DNA of 64,000 nt, taken from Agrypnia vestita (Eukaryota > Arthropoda > Insecta > Trichoptera > Phryganeidae). A program made the translations under genes and the position numbers. The notes below the pieces were generated by a model, which saw only the letters and a list, made by a program, of their open reading frames with translations, was not told where the DNA came from and did not search any database. The stretch spans positions 1 through 64,000 of the forward strand of contig JADDOH010002586.1 in assembly GCA_016648135.1 (NCBI GenBank). Direction: 5' to 3'. Shown here one piece after another: positions 19,645-32,500 of this stretch. The stretch's first letter is position 1. The number at the start of each line of letters is the position of its first letter.

Positions 19645-22600
19645 ATGATGTGGGCGAAAATAATTGCACTTTGCATATTGTGCTTCCATGTAAGTTTGTT
19701 TTTCTGCATTTATTTCTGTTTTTCCTTCTAACGTTGTTGTGTTCCGGTTGGATCATTTTATTTCTTGGACAATGCACATCCAATGCTTCCTGACTGTGTT
19801 GTCTCCGTGACTAGGGTCTATTGTTCTTTCTGGTATCCTCTTCTGGTAGAGCTACTAGTACTCTTTCTTTGAGGCTACTTGGCCTCCGAAAGACGTGTCC
19901 ATACCAGTTAATTTTGGGGTACTTGATGAATTGATTTTTACCTTCATTAAGCCTGCCACTGACGGTATAAATCGTCTCGTGTTCTGATTTTCTTTATACA
20001 ACAGTTGGTCACCTTCCCCTGATTCTCATCGTGATTCTAAGTAAATCAACAAATAATTATTTACGTAGGTACCCTTTATAGCGTACAAAATTCATTAATG
20101 TGACTTGACTCCCGTAAAGTTACTGCTAGATGAAGAAGAGATGTCGGGAAAATCTTTTTTTGACTGATTTTTCTTTTCTTCTGTCTTAACTAGTGATGGG
20201 TTCGCTCTGTACTAAGAACAACGATGCAGTACTACATTATACTGAAGCGCACACTTCACACGTTTGTAAGTGTACTGCACACTACAAACTACACACTTCA
20301 AACTGCACACTTCAAATCGCACATTTTAAATTGCACACTTCAAACTGCACACCTCAAATTGAATACCACAAATTTTATACTTCAAAGTTCAAAGTACACA
20401 CTTCAAACTTCACACACTTCATTTTGTAAACATTTTTGACCGATTTTTATGCAAGTTGTAACCAAAACGTCTTTTTAAATACCCAGCCCCCCGTCAGATC
20501 TTATAAAACGGTCGAAATTATTTTGGTGGCTGAATGAGGAAAAGTTTGGAAACTGAAACAACTCCCTCTCCCCGTGATTTGAAAATTTTGTAGTACTTCT
20601 TGTAAGTGATTGTAGTAGATACAATTTTGTAGTACTACAATTATTTCGCTTCATATAGTTTATTGAAGTAGATGAAATGTGTAGTGTTTCGGTACCTACT
20701 AAAAATGCAGCACACACTTTGTGGTCTTCAAAATGGTGAACGTGTGCGTGTTGTAGTCTTCATTTTGAAATGTAGTTTTTCCCTTCGCTACAAGAGTTTT
20801 GTCGCGTGTCCCTGCCGACCCTGGCTCCCACGGACCACCAAAATCCCGTTAATATAGATGTTCCTCACTACAAAACCACTATTGCTTGCCCAACATAAAT
20901 TGGCGTGCGGCGACTTTGGAACTAAAACCCGCCCCGCCCGCGCCCGGCGGTAACCCCTCGCCCTGTCATTCAGTTCATTCTCGTATTTGAGCGTGAGCTG
21001 TGACATCTTGATTACCAATATACAATGAATTATTATGTCCAAAACATCCAAAACAGTCCGGGATGGTGCAAGAACAATTGCCAATGAAGTATTAAAGTTT
21101 TGCGAAGCTGAATAAGTAAATATTGGACCGATATTACTGTTTGTCAGGTTGACAGATAGAGCGGCCATTACTGGTTCGTTTCTTTAGTGTTGCCCGACCA
21201 AATTTATATTAAAGGCTTCGACACCGGTCACCGGACATTCTGTACATTACGTATTGTGTAATAAATTACACCCTGGCAACGCCAATTTGTACTGGTACGT
21301 CTATAGAACTTTTCTGTCGAAACTGTGAAATGAAAGAGGATAGAAATAGCACGTGGAGTGCTTCATACAATCACTGTTTAATGTATTACGTACACAGAAC
21401 AGAATGATCAACTATCGCACATATGTAGTAGATTTTATACTTAATTAATATTTTTAGAGAAATATCATCATTTTCATATACCTGCCTAATTTATATTAAG
21501 CCTGCCTTAATCTCTCAATAAATCTTAATTTTTGATGGCAGATTAAAATCACATAATACATATAATTCACAAATTCAGAAGACAAATCTACGCATCTTAT
21601 ATTTTATAGTCATCTTATACAGGGTTATTTGTAAAACATTAATAACCTAGCAGGACTATATTCCTGCCTTGATTATGAGTCGAAAATGTTCAAGCTATTA
21701 TGACCTAATATCAATAGTTCAGGAGATATGCGACATAAAAGTTTGCATTTTTTTTTCCATATTTCTGACTTATTTTTTGTAAAACGTTGGACTATCATTA
21801 CAGTAACATATATCAAATATGAAAAATTTATTCCCTTTAATACAAGTCAAATAAAAAAATAAAAACCTTCGAATTCCAATTGGAATGTTTTCCAATTGGA
21901 ATTTTTTAGGGTTTTTATCATTTTATTTAACTTGTATTGAAACGAATGAAGTTTTCGTAATCGATATGAGTTACTGTAACGATAGTCCAACGTTTTACAA
22001 AAAATAAGTCAGAAATATTGAAAAAAAATGCAAACTTTGATGTCGCATATCTCCATAACTATTGATATTAGGTCATAATAGCTTGAACATTTTCGACTCA
22101 TAATCAAGGCAGGAATATAGTCCTGGGAGGTTATTAATGTTTTACAAATAACCCTGTATATATGATCTATTATTTGTTGTATTTATCTGATGAATTTTTT
22201 TCATTTTTTAATCATTTTCTTTTGTATCTACTGCTTACATACATATTGTTATTTCTTTTACTTCTCACTACTTTCAAAATATTACTTATTTTCTTATGAC
22301 TTTTTGTATTTATATTCTTAATATTATTTCATTTTTGTCGACTTTTACTATTCTTTCTTCTCTGTTTTTTACATGATGTAAACACCCTAATAGATGTCTC
22401 ATAGAGACGAAATATATTTTTTATGGGAGTATGGAAGTTTTTTTCATTTTTGGGTATTCATAGGGCTTACGACCTATCGTACAGCTGGTTTAAGTGATTA
22501 CTTTACACAATATAACGTTCACTATTTCCACCCATGATAGAATACCACATCTATCAGATTTTTGGAAGTTGTATATATGTATGTATATTTAAGTTTTACA

Positions 22601-25032
22601 ACCCGTTTCGCATGTATGTTGTAATTTTGACTAGTACCACAAACGTCCAAAGCTTTTTCATTCCCCTAATCAAATACAGATTTCGCTAATGATATCTAAT
22701 TTTTTTTGATTTGGAATTTTTTTGTGTTATTGAAAAATTTGGACAAACTCAAATTATTCTGAAATAAATAAATTGTTATTAATGTTCGGGGGGGGCCTTA
22801 AGGCTGTTAAGGGCCTTTCAGGTCCATGGCTGACAACAGCGCCATCTTCCAGGCCTCCCTGTCTCAAGTTGCGGTTTTTCTGCGGGCTTTCGAGTATTGT
22901 TCGCTCAACTCAGCCTTTGAAGTTAACTTGTAACCTAAACTAACCTAACGGATTCCTCCTACACCTAACCTCACCTAACCTAACAGATTGCTCGTACACC
23001 TAACCTAACCTAACCTAACGGATTTCTCGTACACCTAACCTAACCTAACGGATTGCTCGTACATCTGACAACGTGTCTTAGGCATCTCAACCTTCTTCAC
23101 TTTAACACTGCTGAGGTATTTTGGTTGGTGGAAGAAATTCTGCGGAGATTTTTAAATTCTTGGATATTTTTTAATTTTAATTAATTAAAAACTTTATATA
23201 AACCACTCGGACTAACTTTACGTCTATCGGTTTCGATACCACTGTATCTTCGTCAGGACGGACGCATATCAACTATCCATAACCCTTTTTGGTAACAGGT
23301 TAATTATTAAACGAGGGCGCTGCGCGCTGCCACAATTATGGTGGGGGTAATTGACAAGTAGACACCGAAATGGGGAATATATCAAACAATTGATAATTCG
23401 TAAAATTCAACTGGTTATTAATTGGCCTTAGTGTTCAGGCATTTCTTGATTTCGAATATTTCTAAGTTATCTAATCTAAGGCCTGTATTATTAATATGGA
23501 GAATCTTAATACCGTCTTCTATTTTAAATGTGTGGCCTACTTTCAAAAGCTGATTTGCGAATTCTGAGAAGTTTTTACTATTGGATAATCTTTAAATGAG
23601 GCTCCTGGTTCCACTTATTATAAAAATACAAGTATTTAAATTATAGTGCAAATTTTTATGTTTTCAGGTTGACTTGTACGATGGCCGTTCTGCAGTCGAT
23701 CTCAAGTCGGTGGAAGAAATCAGCCAATCAGACTACGAAGAGCAATTTCGTGGAATAACTCCACAGGTGAATAAACATGCAGAAAAAGAACAAACCTATA
23801 TGCCATCCTACAGTGAAAACGAAAATGGCGACATGAAAAACCACGCATCTGAAGATAACCAAGGATTGGACAGAGTTGTGCGTTCAACAGATCATCTGAC
23901 GGGCAACTGTACAGGACCTATTGATCAAATACTTTCAAAATTAGGTTACCACAGATTTTCGTCTTCGGAAACCTTCATAGAGAATAAAAAAAAAAACGAC
24001 TCTTGTCCGGGATATGCTGGACCAAATGTTTTCATCAATCCAATTTTTCTTCTCCAAGCTCCCCTTAAGCAGGGTTGTGTGACGCCTGTTTCTGATCCTA
24101 CTCCAATAACTACCACCGAAAGAATTGAAAGTACGACTTTTAACGAATACCCCGCGTATGGAGATTATTACTCGTACAACGATGATCCATTGAAACCATG
24201 CAGGGGTAAACCATGCCATTTGCGTCCAAAAAATGCCACTAAACCACCTACCACAACAGGACTTCCACAATCCTCCGAGCATTCTTCTAGTCAAGGCCCA
24301 AAAGAAATAACTACCACAACACCACCTACGACTATTAACGTATACACTCCGTGTTTTGATGAATACTCATACATCGATGATCTATCGAAACCAAACAGTG
24401 CTAAATCATGCCATTTGTATTCAAAAAATGACACTAAACCACCTAACACAACAGGACTTCAAGGCCCACAAGAAATATCCGAAAAAATGAATGATCTCAA
24501 TGATGAAGTCAAGTTTAATGCGTCTATATCGGATATATTGGAAGAAATTGTATGGAACAGTACAATGCCAACACCGACTGCCGAAGAAACTCAAGCAACA
24601 ACACAAAAACAACCAGAAGTAATTGATAAGATGTATCTCGATATTGAACATATGTACAATGCATCTTCAAAGGATTTACTGGAAGATGTTGCATGGACCC
24701 CTGCAGAAATACAAACAACGGAAGGCCCACAAGAAATATCGGAAAAAATCAATGATCTCAACGATGAACCCAAGTTTAATGCATCTGTATCGGGGGAAGA
24801 AATTGTATGGAACACTACAATGCCCACACCGACCACTGAAGAAAATCCTTCTTCTATGGGCGAAGATTTGAATGTTCGCTTAGACGATAAAGAAGTTTGT
24901 GTTCGCCCTGCAGAAGATGCGTGTTCCAATGAAGTTTTGGGAAAACTTCGACTTATCGGTCTGAACTTTTTAGACATGGGTCATTTCCTTTTGAATGAAA
25001 ATTCAAAGTGTCCAATCGTCCCCAAAAATTAG
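19645..25032 (+). CDS. Gene B: secreted, repeated, glycosylation-rich mucin-like protein
   Basis: Exon 1 (19645-19689) encodes MMWAKIIALCILCFH, a signal peptide, and ends at donor GTAAGT in phase 0. Exon 2 (23668-25032) follows acceptor TTTTCAG in phase 0 and starts VDLYDGRSAV. The total is 469 residues. The mature protein is rich in Thr, Pro, Ser and acidic residues. It has about nine N-X-S/T sites and two internal repeat types: a Tyr/Asp unit ending KPC..KPCHL..KN.TKPP.TTGL (about residues 175-215 and 250-290), and a GPQEISEK.NDLNDE.KFNAS unit ending EIVWN.TMPTPT (twice, plus a diverged middle copy). A Cys-containing C-terminus ends NSKCPIVPKN. The 4-kb intron is filled with repeats. An extracellular-matrix, eggshell or gut-lining role is possible, but no family is recognised. 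Confidence 0.8.
19800..20190. other. Gene B intron, possible retroelement scrap
   Basis: Bases 19810-19990 look like a decayed antisense reverse-transcriptase scrap, but no motif is secure. The rest is unremarkable. Confidence 0.25.
20240..20425 (+). repeat. Minisatellite, about 15-bp ACACTTCAAACTGC units
   Basis: About ten imperfect units of CACACTTCAAACTG or CACATTTTAAATTG follow one another. Open frames here are a by-product of the repeat. A related ACTTCAAA / TTTGAAGT-rich stretch lies near 54395-54520. Confidence 0.75.
20865..21300 (+). mobile_element. About 430-bp element with AATTGGCGTGCG ends, copy 1
   Basis: The left end AAATTGGCGTGCGGCGAC and right end ACGCCAATTT form short inverted repeats. 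A second copy lies at 35890-36345 with better ends. Copy 1 keeps a 26-codon open start (21035-21115, MSKTSKTVRDGARTIANEVL...) that looks like the N-terminus of a transposase, as if most of the gene had been deleted. Confidence 0.6.
21616..22160. mobile_element. Foldback MITE, near-complete copy
   Basis: Both termini (TATACAGGGTTATTTG and CAAATAACCCTGTATA) are intact and the arms pair along most of 545 bp. This is one of the best copies, inside gene B's intron. Confidence 0.85.
22380..22600 (+). repeat. Dispersed repeat shared with 42125-42350 and 48196-48370
   Basis: It begins with a GTCTC-ATA-GAGAC-GAAAT hairpin and continues CAGCTGGTTTAAGTGATTAC and AACGTTCAC. The hairpin resembles hammerhead stem II plus GAAA, but the CTGATGA box is degenerate (CTAATAGAT). 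It is probably another Penelope-like terminal repeat. Confidence 0.4.
22925..23062 (-). repeat. Interstitial (TTAGG)n minisatellite
   Basis: Runs of CCTAACCTAACCTAA alternate with CGGATTGCTCGTACA in four units. CCTAA is the complement of the insect telomere repeat TTAGG. It lies inside gene B's intron. Confidence 0.7.
23221..23260 (-). ncRNA. Hammerhead ribozyme motif H6
   Basis: The minus strand reads CGTC-CTGACGA, stem II GATAC...GTATC, then GAAACCGATA-GACG. Stem I (CGTC/GACG) and stem II pair and the core is intact. Stem III has one mismatch relative to ACCGGT. It lies 400 bp before gene B exon 2. Confidence 0.6.
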
Positions 25033-25251
25033 ACAAGAGATTGCAACTACGTTTAGTCGACAAATAATAATGATAAAATAGTTTAATTTGTGTGAAAAAT
25101 CAACTGATTTTGTGTGTATTTACTTTACCCTTTACTAAAATCATTAATGAAAATGCCTTTTTTGAAAACTTCTTAATATATTGCATGTATGTACGAAATT
25201 TGGCATAAGAAATATTTAAAAAATGTATTGTTTATTTTATTAAGTGTTCAT

Positions 25252-25272
25252 AATAAAAAAATATTGAATAAA
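25252..25272 (+). terminator. Poly(A) signals of gene B
   Basis: AATAAA occurs at 25252-25257 and again at 25267-25272, about 220 bases after the stop codon. Confidence 0.55.
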
Positions 25273-25289
25273 ATATAGTTTTAATTATT

Positions 25290-26165
25290 TTTATTAAAAT
25301 ATTGGAAATCAAGTAGGTTATGAATAATATAATCAGTTTATAGTAACTAAGGATACATATTCAAGAAAATATTTTCATTTTAATTTTGTAACTGTCTATG
25401 TATAACATACCTAGTATATAGGGAGCATCATGCATCATCTAATTCTTACATCTTATAGTCTACCGAAAACAATACAATATACAGTAATTAGATTGGTGTG
25501 AAAAACTTTTTAATGACTAAAGATTCTGTAATACAATAAGTTTTTAGTATAAATCATGTTTAACCCATACAGCATATGTATGGAACTAAATACGAAGTAA
25601 AAAAATATTAAAAAATAAATACATCTATTGATCGAAAACGTGATGTTAATTAAAATATATATTTGTTATGTAATTAATTTTGAGTTTATTATTTATATGA
25701 TTTATTTGGATGGCGAAAATATTTTTAAAACATCCTTTTCTGCTCTGGTCACAACAATGCAAGATGGATAATTTCAATGTTTTTCATTTTTAACTCAAGA
25801 ACCCATGTTACCCGAGTTAAATTTTAAACCGTCATTTTGAAATGAGATGGTGAATTAGCCTGACTAGTGAATTTAGAAAATAAACGCCGGAACTATAATT
25901 TACGGACACAAATCATTTTTATAATACATAATAATTTGTCAAACTGGGTATCTGTTTGCGTTAGTTGTGAGTACAATGGTTGAATATCCCTTTTTTTAAA
26001 TAAATAATAATTTCACTGTTGAAAAATAGATTCTACGGAAACACCGGCCCCTGCCGTGCTGTGGTGAATTTATGAATTTCATGGTAAATACTCGGCAGAT
26101 GACCTGAATGACATAATTGTATTTTTAAAAATTATGTGTGTTTTAAAACGCTTTCAGATAATGCT
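25290..26165. other. Spacer between genes B and C
   Basis: AT-rich, and I see no gene or recognisable repeat. Confidence 0.4.
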
Positions 26166-26171
26166 TTCTTA

Positions 26172-26298
26172 GGGCCTGTTAGAGTTAAGCCCAAAAGCAT
26201 AGATTTTTACGAAAACGGGTGTTTTGATTGGTGGAGAATGCAAAAATCTATGCTTTTTTCTTAACTATTACTCTTACTTCTGATCAAACAACAGGCCA
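26172..26298. mobile_element. Harbinger-type MITE
   Basis: This 127-bp element has GGGCCTGTT at the left and AACAGGCC(A) at the right, an internal AAGCATAGATTTTT inverted repeat, and TTA on both sides (26169-26171 and 26299-26301). A TTA duplication is typical of PIF/Harbinger. It lies just past gene C's poly(A) signal. Confidence 0.7.
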
Positions 26299-26339
26299 TT
26301 AATGGAGATACAAAATACACATACATATATTTTTATGCC

Positions 26340-26345
26340 TTTATT
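26340..26345 (-). terminator. Poly(A) signal of gene C
   Basis: AATAAA on the minus strand, about 158 bases after the gene C stop codon. Confidence 0.5.
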
Positions 26346-26502
26346 CTAATTATCTAAAATAATAATAATAGAAAGTGAAACTAACCTATTATGGGGTCAT
26401 ATGCAAAATTGTTTATAAATTTGCAACGCCTAAAATACATCGATAACGCTACAAAGATATCGAAATATGTATAAAAGCTTTAAAAAAAATACCAATTGAT
26501 TT

Positions 26503-29500
26503 TTAAGCCCAGTGCGCGGGCAAGTGGAACGGAAGCGAAAGGGGTATAGACAGGTGGGTCGAGGTGGTGGTCAGTGGTGCCAGGGCTGCGTTCCTTGCTG
26601 CGGAGGCTCTGCTGGCTGCCGCCGCTGCTTCGGACCTCTGGATTGCCGACAATTTGGCCGATTCGACATCTTGAAAAGTAAAAATAAATTCTGTATCTTT
26701 GACGACTGCTGTAGCGACAGACCACCAAAATATTTATGTAGACATGTATGTAACAACGCTACGGCGTGTATTTAGTTTCAATATGTTTGACTTATTTAAA
26801 AAAAATTCTAGGAGCTTGCAAAGTTTGAAACAATTAAGAAAAGGCGAAACTAAATACTATTAAAAAGTATAATGTCTTAAATAATTGGCACTTTCTTTCA
26901 AAAAAGTTTTTACTTGAAGAGTCTCGGCTTGGAACAAAATTTTAATAAATTAAAAATAACATCTATTGTAATAAATACGTTTTGTTTACTAGAGGGTTTA
27001 ATTATGCAAGAAAAAATACTTAAACTGCATTCTAAATGTGTTTAACTGTATTAGCTATAGAAGGGGTTTAGTTTATCTCACACAATTTTATACTCTGGTT
27101 GTAACTAAATAAATCTACTCACGTATACCATCAGGCCATACAATAGAAGAAAAAATGTACGGAGTGGACCATAAGTTTATACACTATTTAATTCGCTTCT
27201 GCGCGCGAACCGTAAATGAAGTTCTTGGAAATTTAGTCGCAATGGATCGCTTCACAGGGGAACAATGCGCGATTCTTATGTGATTGCTCGGCGCCTATTT
27301 CACTACTGATTAAAAATTAGACAGTGTGAATGAATGTTCGATTATTAATTAAATTAAATCGTGACTCATGAAGTTTTAAGAGACAGATTCGATGGTAAAA
27401 CAGAAGAAAACTGGGCCACCATGGAGCAGGAGAAGCGAAGAGAATATCGCGCAAGTTGACGAGTCTGTAACGAATCTGAAATTAACAATTGAATGTAACA
27501 ATTCTGTTCCAAAACGAATGATATTTTGATTTTAGAGAACAGATTGTTATTATGATATTTTGATTATAGAAAATGACAGCTATATAATTTACAATATAAG
27601 AAAGTATACAGGTCTCAAGTAGTTTACTATTAAAAACATTAATTTTTATGGCAAACAAAATTATCGCGAAATCGTAGTATGTTTATGTTAGCATGTAAAC
27701 AGCGTCATATGGTAACATTCTCTGGTAGGATTATTACATAAACGGCCGTATTCCGAAAATAATAGCAATATTGGGATCTTAAGATCTTTATCTCAATACT
27801 CAATAGACGAGAATAAATATAAAAAATAAACGAAACTTAGGTATATTTCGGTGGTGTGGTCAGATAGACGAAGAAGTATATGACATCCTTTAAATGTCAA
27901 AAATAAATATGAGTCCAACGATATTTCTCTTTTTTGTGGTTCAACGCAACCATGACAATTTTACCATAATTTTAAATCAGGACACTGTGGGAGAAGAAAA
28001 AATAAGTACATGTGAAATAATCTTCTTTCTGTAAGCTTTAAATAGAGCATTAGTACTTATTTGATGTCATTTTAGTTAAAACATGAGAATGGTGAGGTTA
28101 CATTTGCGGCAGAGCGAAGCTCTGTCAGATCAGATCGCCCGAATCAGAAGGCATTGGAAAAAATTAATCCATTTTCTAAAGGCATTGCAGACATCGGACA
28201 TAGTAAATAAAGGTTCAGTAGAGATTCCATTACCCGAACCTCAGTTATACGGATTCGCGATTATTCAGATTGTCAACCACGATGAAATAACTTTGTGGGT
28301 AGTTTAATTCGTACGTGCACCGACATGTCGCAACTGTGTTTATCCGCGATCACCGTCCATTTTTGAAAGTTAGTTATAATCATCTCTGCTGCATTGCATT
28401 GTGTCACGTCTGTGTTTAAAAATGCCAAAGCGTATGCGAGTAGTATTATCGTTTAATTAAAGATAAAATAAATATTATTGATTCATTAAAAAAAAGGAGA
28501 AACTGGTCGTAAGTTAGCTGACAAGAATAGTGTAGGTACTTCTACAGTAAGTGATATAAGAAAATGTTTTTTATGTATACGCGGGCGAGGTAAGTTATCT
28601 TTCTAGAATTAATAATACATATGTACAATAATTGCTTTTCTTCATACATTCAGTTATCCGAATTTTCGATTATCAAACTATAGGACCACAATCAAAAGAC
28701 CATTCCTTAGCTTTGTCCGGTAAGAAGAAAGCGGGAGAAAGTTGCCTGGCAAGCCCGTACTACAATCCTCAATATGATATTCCAAATAAACATATATTTT
28801 TTAGTTTAAAAATTTACTTGAGAGAGATACGTGAAAATATACAAATATCCTTATTTAAGTACGACGAACACCGACGTATAGCTATGTCGTTTTTTTTTTA
28901 ATCCTCGTCTATTAAGCGTTGGGATAAAGATCTTAAAATCTGTGTGATAATGGTGTATTTTGATGACTTAAGGACTCCTTAGACCTGCGTTTCCGCACGG
29001 CCAGGGAGGCGCTGGTCCTTACCCGCCCTCTGGATGTGCGCCGCGGCGTGGTGGGCGGCGGCCCTGAGCGCGGCGGCCGCCTGCTGCTCCCGCTGGGCGG
29101 CCTCCCGCTGGGCGGCGGCCACCCTGGCTCCGGCGGCGGCCGCCTCCTCCTGGGCGTGCAGCGCCTCCCCCGAGGCCGCCCTGGCCTCCGAGCGCAGACG
29201 AGACGTGGCCTCTTCGCTGAAAAATGCGGTCCAATAGGCGTGATGAAGACAATATTAAAGAATTGAAATTAATATACAGGGTTATTTGTAAAACATTAAT
29301 AACCTCGCAGGACTATATTCCTGCCTTGATTATGAGTCGAAAATGTTTAAGCTATTATGACGTAATATCAATAGTTCAGGAGATATGCGACATCAAAGTT
29401 TGCATTATTTTTTCAATATTCCTGACTTATTTTCGACTCATAATCAAGGGAGGAATATAGTCCTGCGAGGTTATTAATGATTTACAAATAACCCTGTATA

Positions 29501-32500
29501 TATATTTTTTTCAATAAAATATTTTTTTTTGATCATGTATGAAGATTAATCTCTTTCAGTTCCTTGTGAAGTCCATCTAAATAAGCAGATGAAAAGAGAT
29601 TTTCAATACAATAAAAGTATAAAATTCTGCATTCGACCATTTTAACTGCGAATGACGTCACGCCAAAGTACCCATCACCGCTTCTCTAAACTGTTGTCAT
29701 AGATGTCACATCACTGACAGATTGTGTGGGCACATCCCTACAGAATCCATGGAGACATGTGAGGGAGATTATTGTCAACTGTCAACAACCTATGAAGGAT
29801 CTGGTGAAGTCTATATTGAAAGTCTACATATAGTATATTAATGAGTTATTATTCATAATAAAAACACCCTAAACCATACAATAGACACAACGCAATGTTT
29901 ACTTAAGCTTGACGTCGCGTAGACGCCATGACACCTGCGGGCGTTTTTACGAGAAATTACAAATATGTAGATGAAAATGCAATTACTTTCGTAAAAACTC
30001 AGTTTATTACGATATAATGTTGTTTTCGCTAATATCGTATGCCTAAATTATAGAAGATTATTTCACAATCTGTCATCATGCCTATTCGACTTATTTAATA
30101 AATATTATAAACACGACATACTTACATTTAATTAGTATAACGAAACCCCGATAACTCGAAATTCACCATAATTCAAATATTTTCAGACAAGTCCCAAAAT
30201 GTTTTTCATCATACATTAACACCGATTATTCGAAAACCACGGAATTCGTAATTCGAAATATTTTTAGCCTCTTGCGCCATAAATCAATACAATTTATTTC
30301 ACTCAATACCCTCGCGCCATAAAACAATACAAATTAGTTCATAAAAATGTTTTTTTTTAAATGTGACAAAATTGAAAAAAAACATTTATATTTTTTCGCA
30401 AATTAGAACAACAAATTTATCAACATCAGGTACATTAGTATCTGATAGAAATCTCGCTATCATTATAAATAAGCATAATAAAACAAGATATCTTCAAATA
30501 TGAAAAAATATAGACCCTTTTCCCAAAAATAATGGATTTTTTCATGAGTTTTACGATTTTTGACGAATTTCGCAGTCACACCGGAATTTTTTTGTACCTA
30601 CCTTGAATTTCATATTAAAGAGATTCCGTATAATTTGAAATGTTTTTTTTGGGTCCTTTGAATTTCGAATTAACGAGGTTCTACAACATATATAAGAATT
30701 TTTATAAAAGATGTAGGATAATCCTGCTATATGGATATGGAACATGGTATTCAGAGACATGGAACAGATCAATATCCAAAGCGATATTGTTCAGCACAGC
30801 TATAACCATCAGGTATAACCATCGGCAGGTTAATCCTATAGGTTGGAATGTGAAACATTCCTTGCTGACGCTATCTTAGCTAATTATCAGGGACCAATAA
30901 TCTAACGGTCCGGACAATTTCAGGGTTATATCGATCATACCGCGCAATAATCGATAAAAATGCGTAATCAAATACACATTCCTTCTAGTCTCTTAACTAT
31001 TAAGGCCAAGCATATCCTGAAGAAACTGGTTGGGTAGAGCCAGGGATAATGCCCCTACTCTCTCATATAGAGATATCTCACAAACTGCTTCTGTAGGTAC
31101 TTTCTCTACCACAGAGAGTCTAGATAGATGTCTACTCTCTATCTTTTTTAATTACCTTGCGAAAATTTAGTGCCGATTAGGGAATGAATCGAGGTATTTT
31201 ACGAGATCAATCCCGAACCGGAAAATCGGACGAGATTATCGGGATTGATCAGCATTTTTTATGTTTTGTATGTTTAATTGTATATGTCTATAGAGCTTTT
31301 AGTAAGTACTTAAAACTTATGTTCATGTCTCATTCAAATAATGAAAATAGTTTTGAATAATATTTGCTGTATTTTATCAACGTAAAATAGTAATAAAAAC
31401 TACTTCTATTTAGTACTTTTTACTCTACTACATTGACTGATTGATGCTTGGAAAAACGCCCACAAAAACTCTAATGCAATGATTAATAATGAACATTTTA
31501 TTAAAATTGCTGATATAAAAAATGCAAGGCATTGTCGTTAATTGCTATTCAGCTCTATAAACAAACAAAAATCCCGGGATTGGAAATTCTAATCTCGAGG
31601 GATCCCGAAAGGGCAATACCGATTCGGGATTGCATTCCCTAGTGCCGATGTGGGAGCACTTGCTCATAAAACGGTCCTGGGAATGCGGTGGGTCTCATTC
31701 ACCGCTCGGAACGGAACATCCCGAGGAATACGTACTTGCTCTGGATGGCGAGGGCCGCGGCGCTCTCCTTGGCGGCCGCCGCCTTCTGCTGCAGCAGCGC
31801 CGCCCTCCTGGCCGCGGCCGCCTCCAGCTGCGCGCGCCGCACGCCCTCCGCGGCCGCCTGCGCCGCGGCCACCGCCGCCCCCGCGTCGGGCTGCGCCCAG
31901 GGGGCGGGCCAGGGGGCGGCCCAGGGCGCGGGCGCCGGCGCCGGCCAGGGGGCAGCGGACCAAGGTGCTTTAAGAAATGAAAAATTCAAATTACGAATTC
32001 ATGTATTCACTAGGGGACAAATTGCCCCTCAATATCACGCGGGGCATAGGAGTCTACGCAACGTCGCGCACAAGCGGGGCATTTCTACGTGCCCCGGCAA
32101 CGTTGCCATGAGCACGGTACCCGAGCGAGCTCGCCGCGACATCGCGCCGCGCGTCAGTACCACGTGGTATGTTTACAAGTGAATGCACATGCGCTGTAAC
32201 TGTATACCACTCAACATGACATTAGTGTGGGGACACGAGATTGTTAACTAACTGATCGAGCTCTAATTGAACTGTAATTGCAAGTCTGATGTGAAGGCCA
32301 ACAGCGTTACGCAATATTGTGTCTTGCTTGGCTATGGAAAGCCCGATACTTTGTAATAAATTTTCAAAATCAGTTGTTGTCATTCGAGTGAAATTGACAA
32401 AAGATCCGTCAGACAGATTTGAAGATCGCATAGATCCATCCTTCTTTCTCTTTGCAGTAAATAATTTCGCACCCACCACCTTTTTCTCCTCGTACGTTTC

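Noticed and set aside
20193..20439. Two overlapping frames rich in HTSNCTLQIAHFK-type repeats
   Set aside because: They are translations of a 15-bp minisatellite.
29034..29266. Long plus-strand frames with Ala/Arg-rich products, and similar ones at 31630-32182
   Set aside because: They are antisense shadows of GC-rich exons 4 and 3 of gene C, whose minus-strand frame and splice sites fit precisely.
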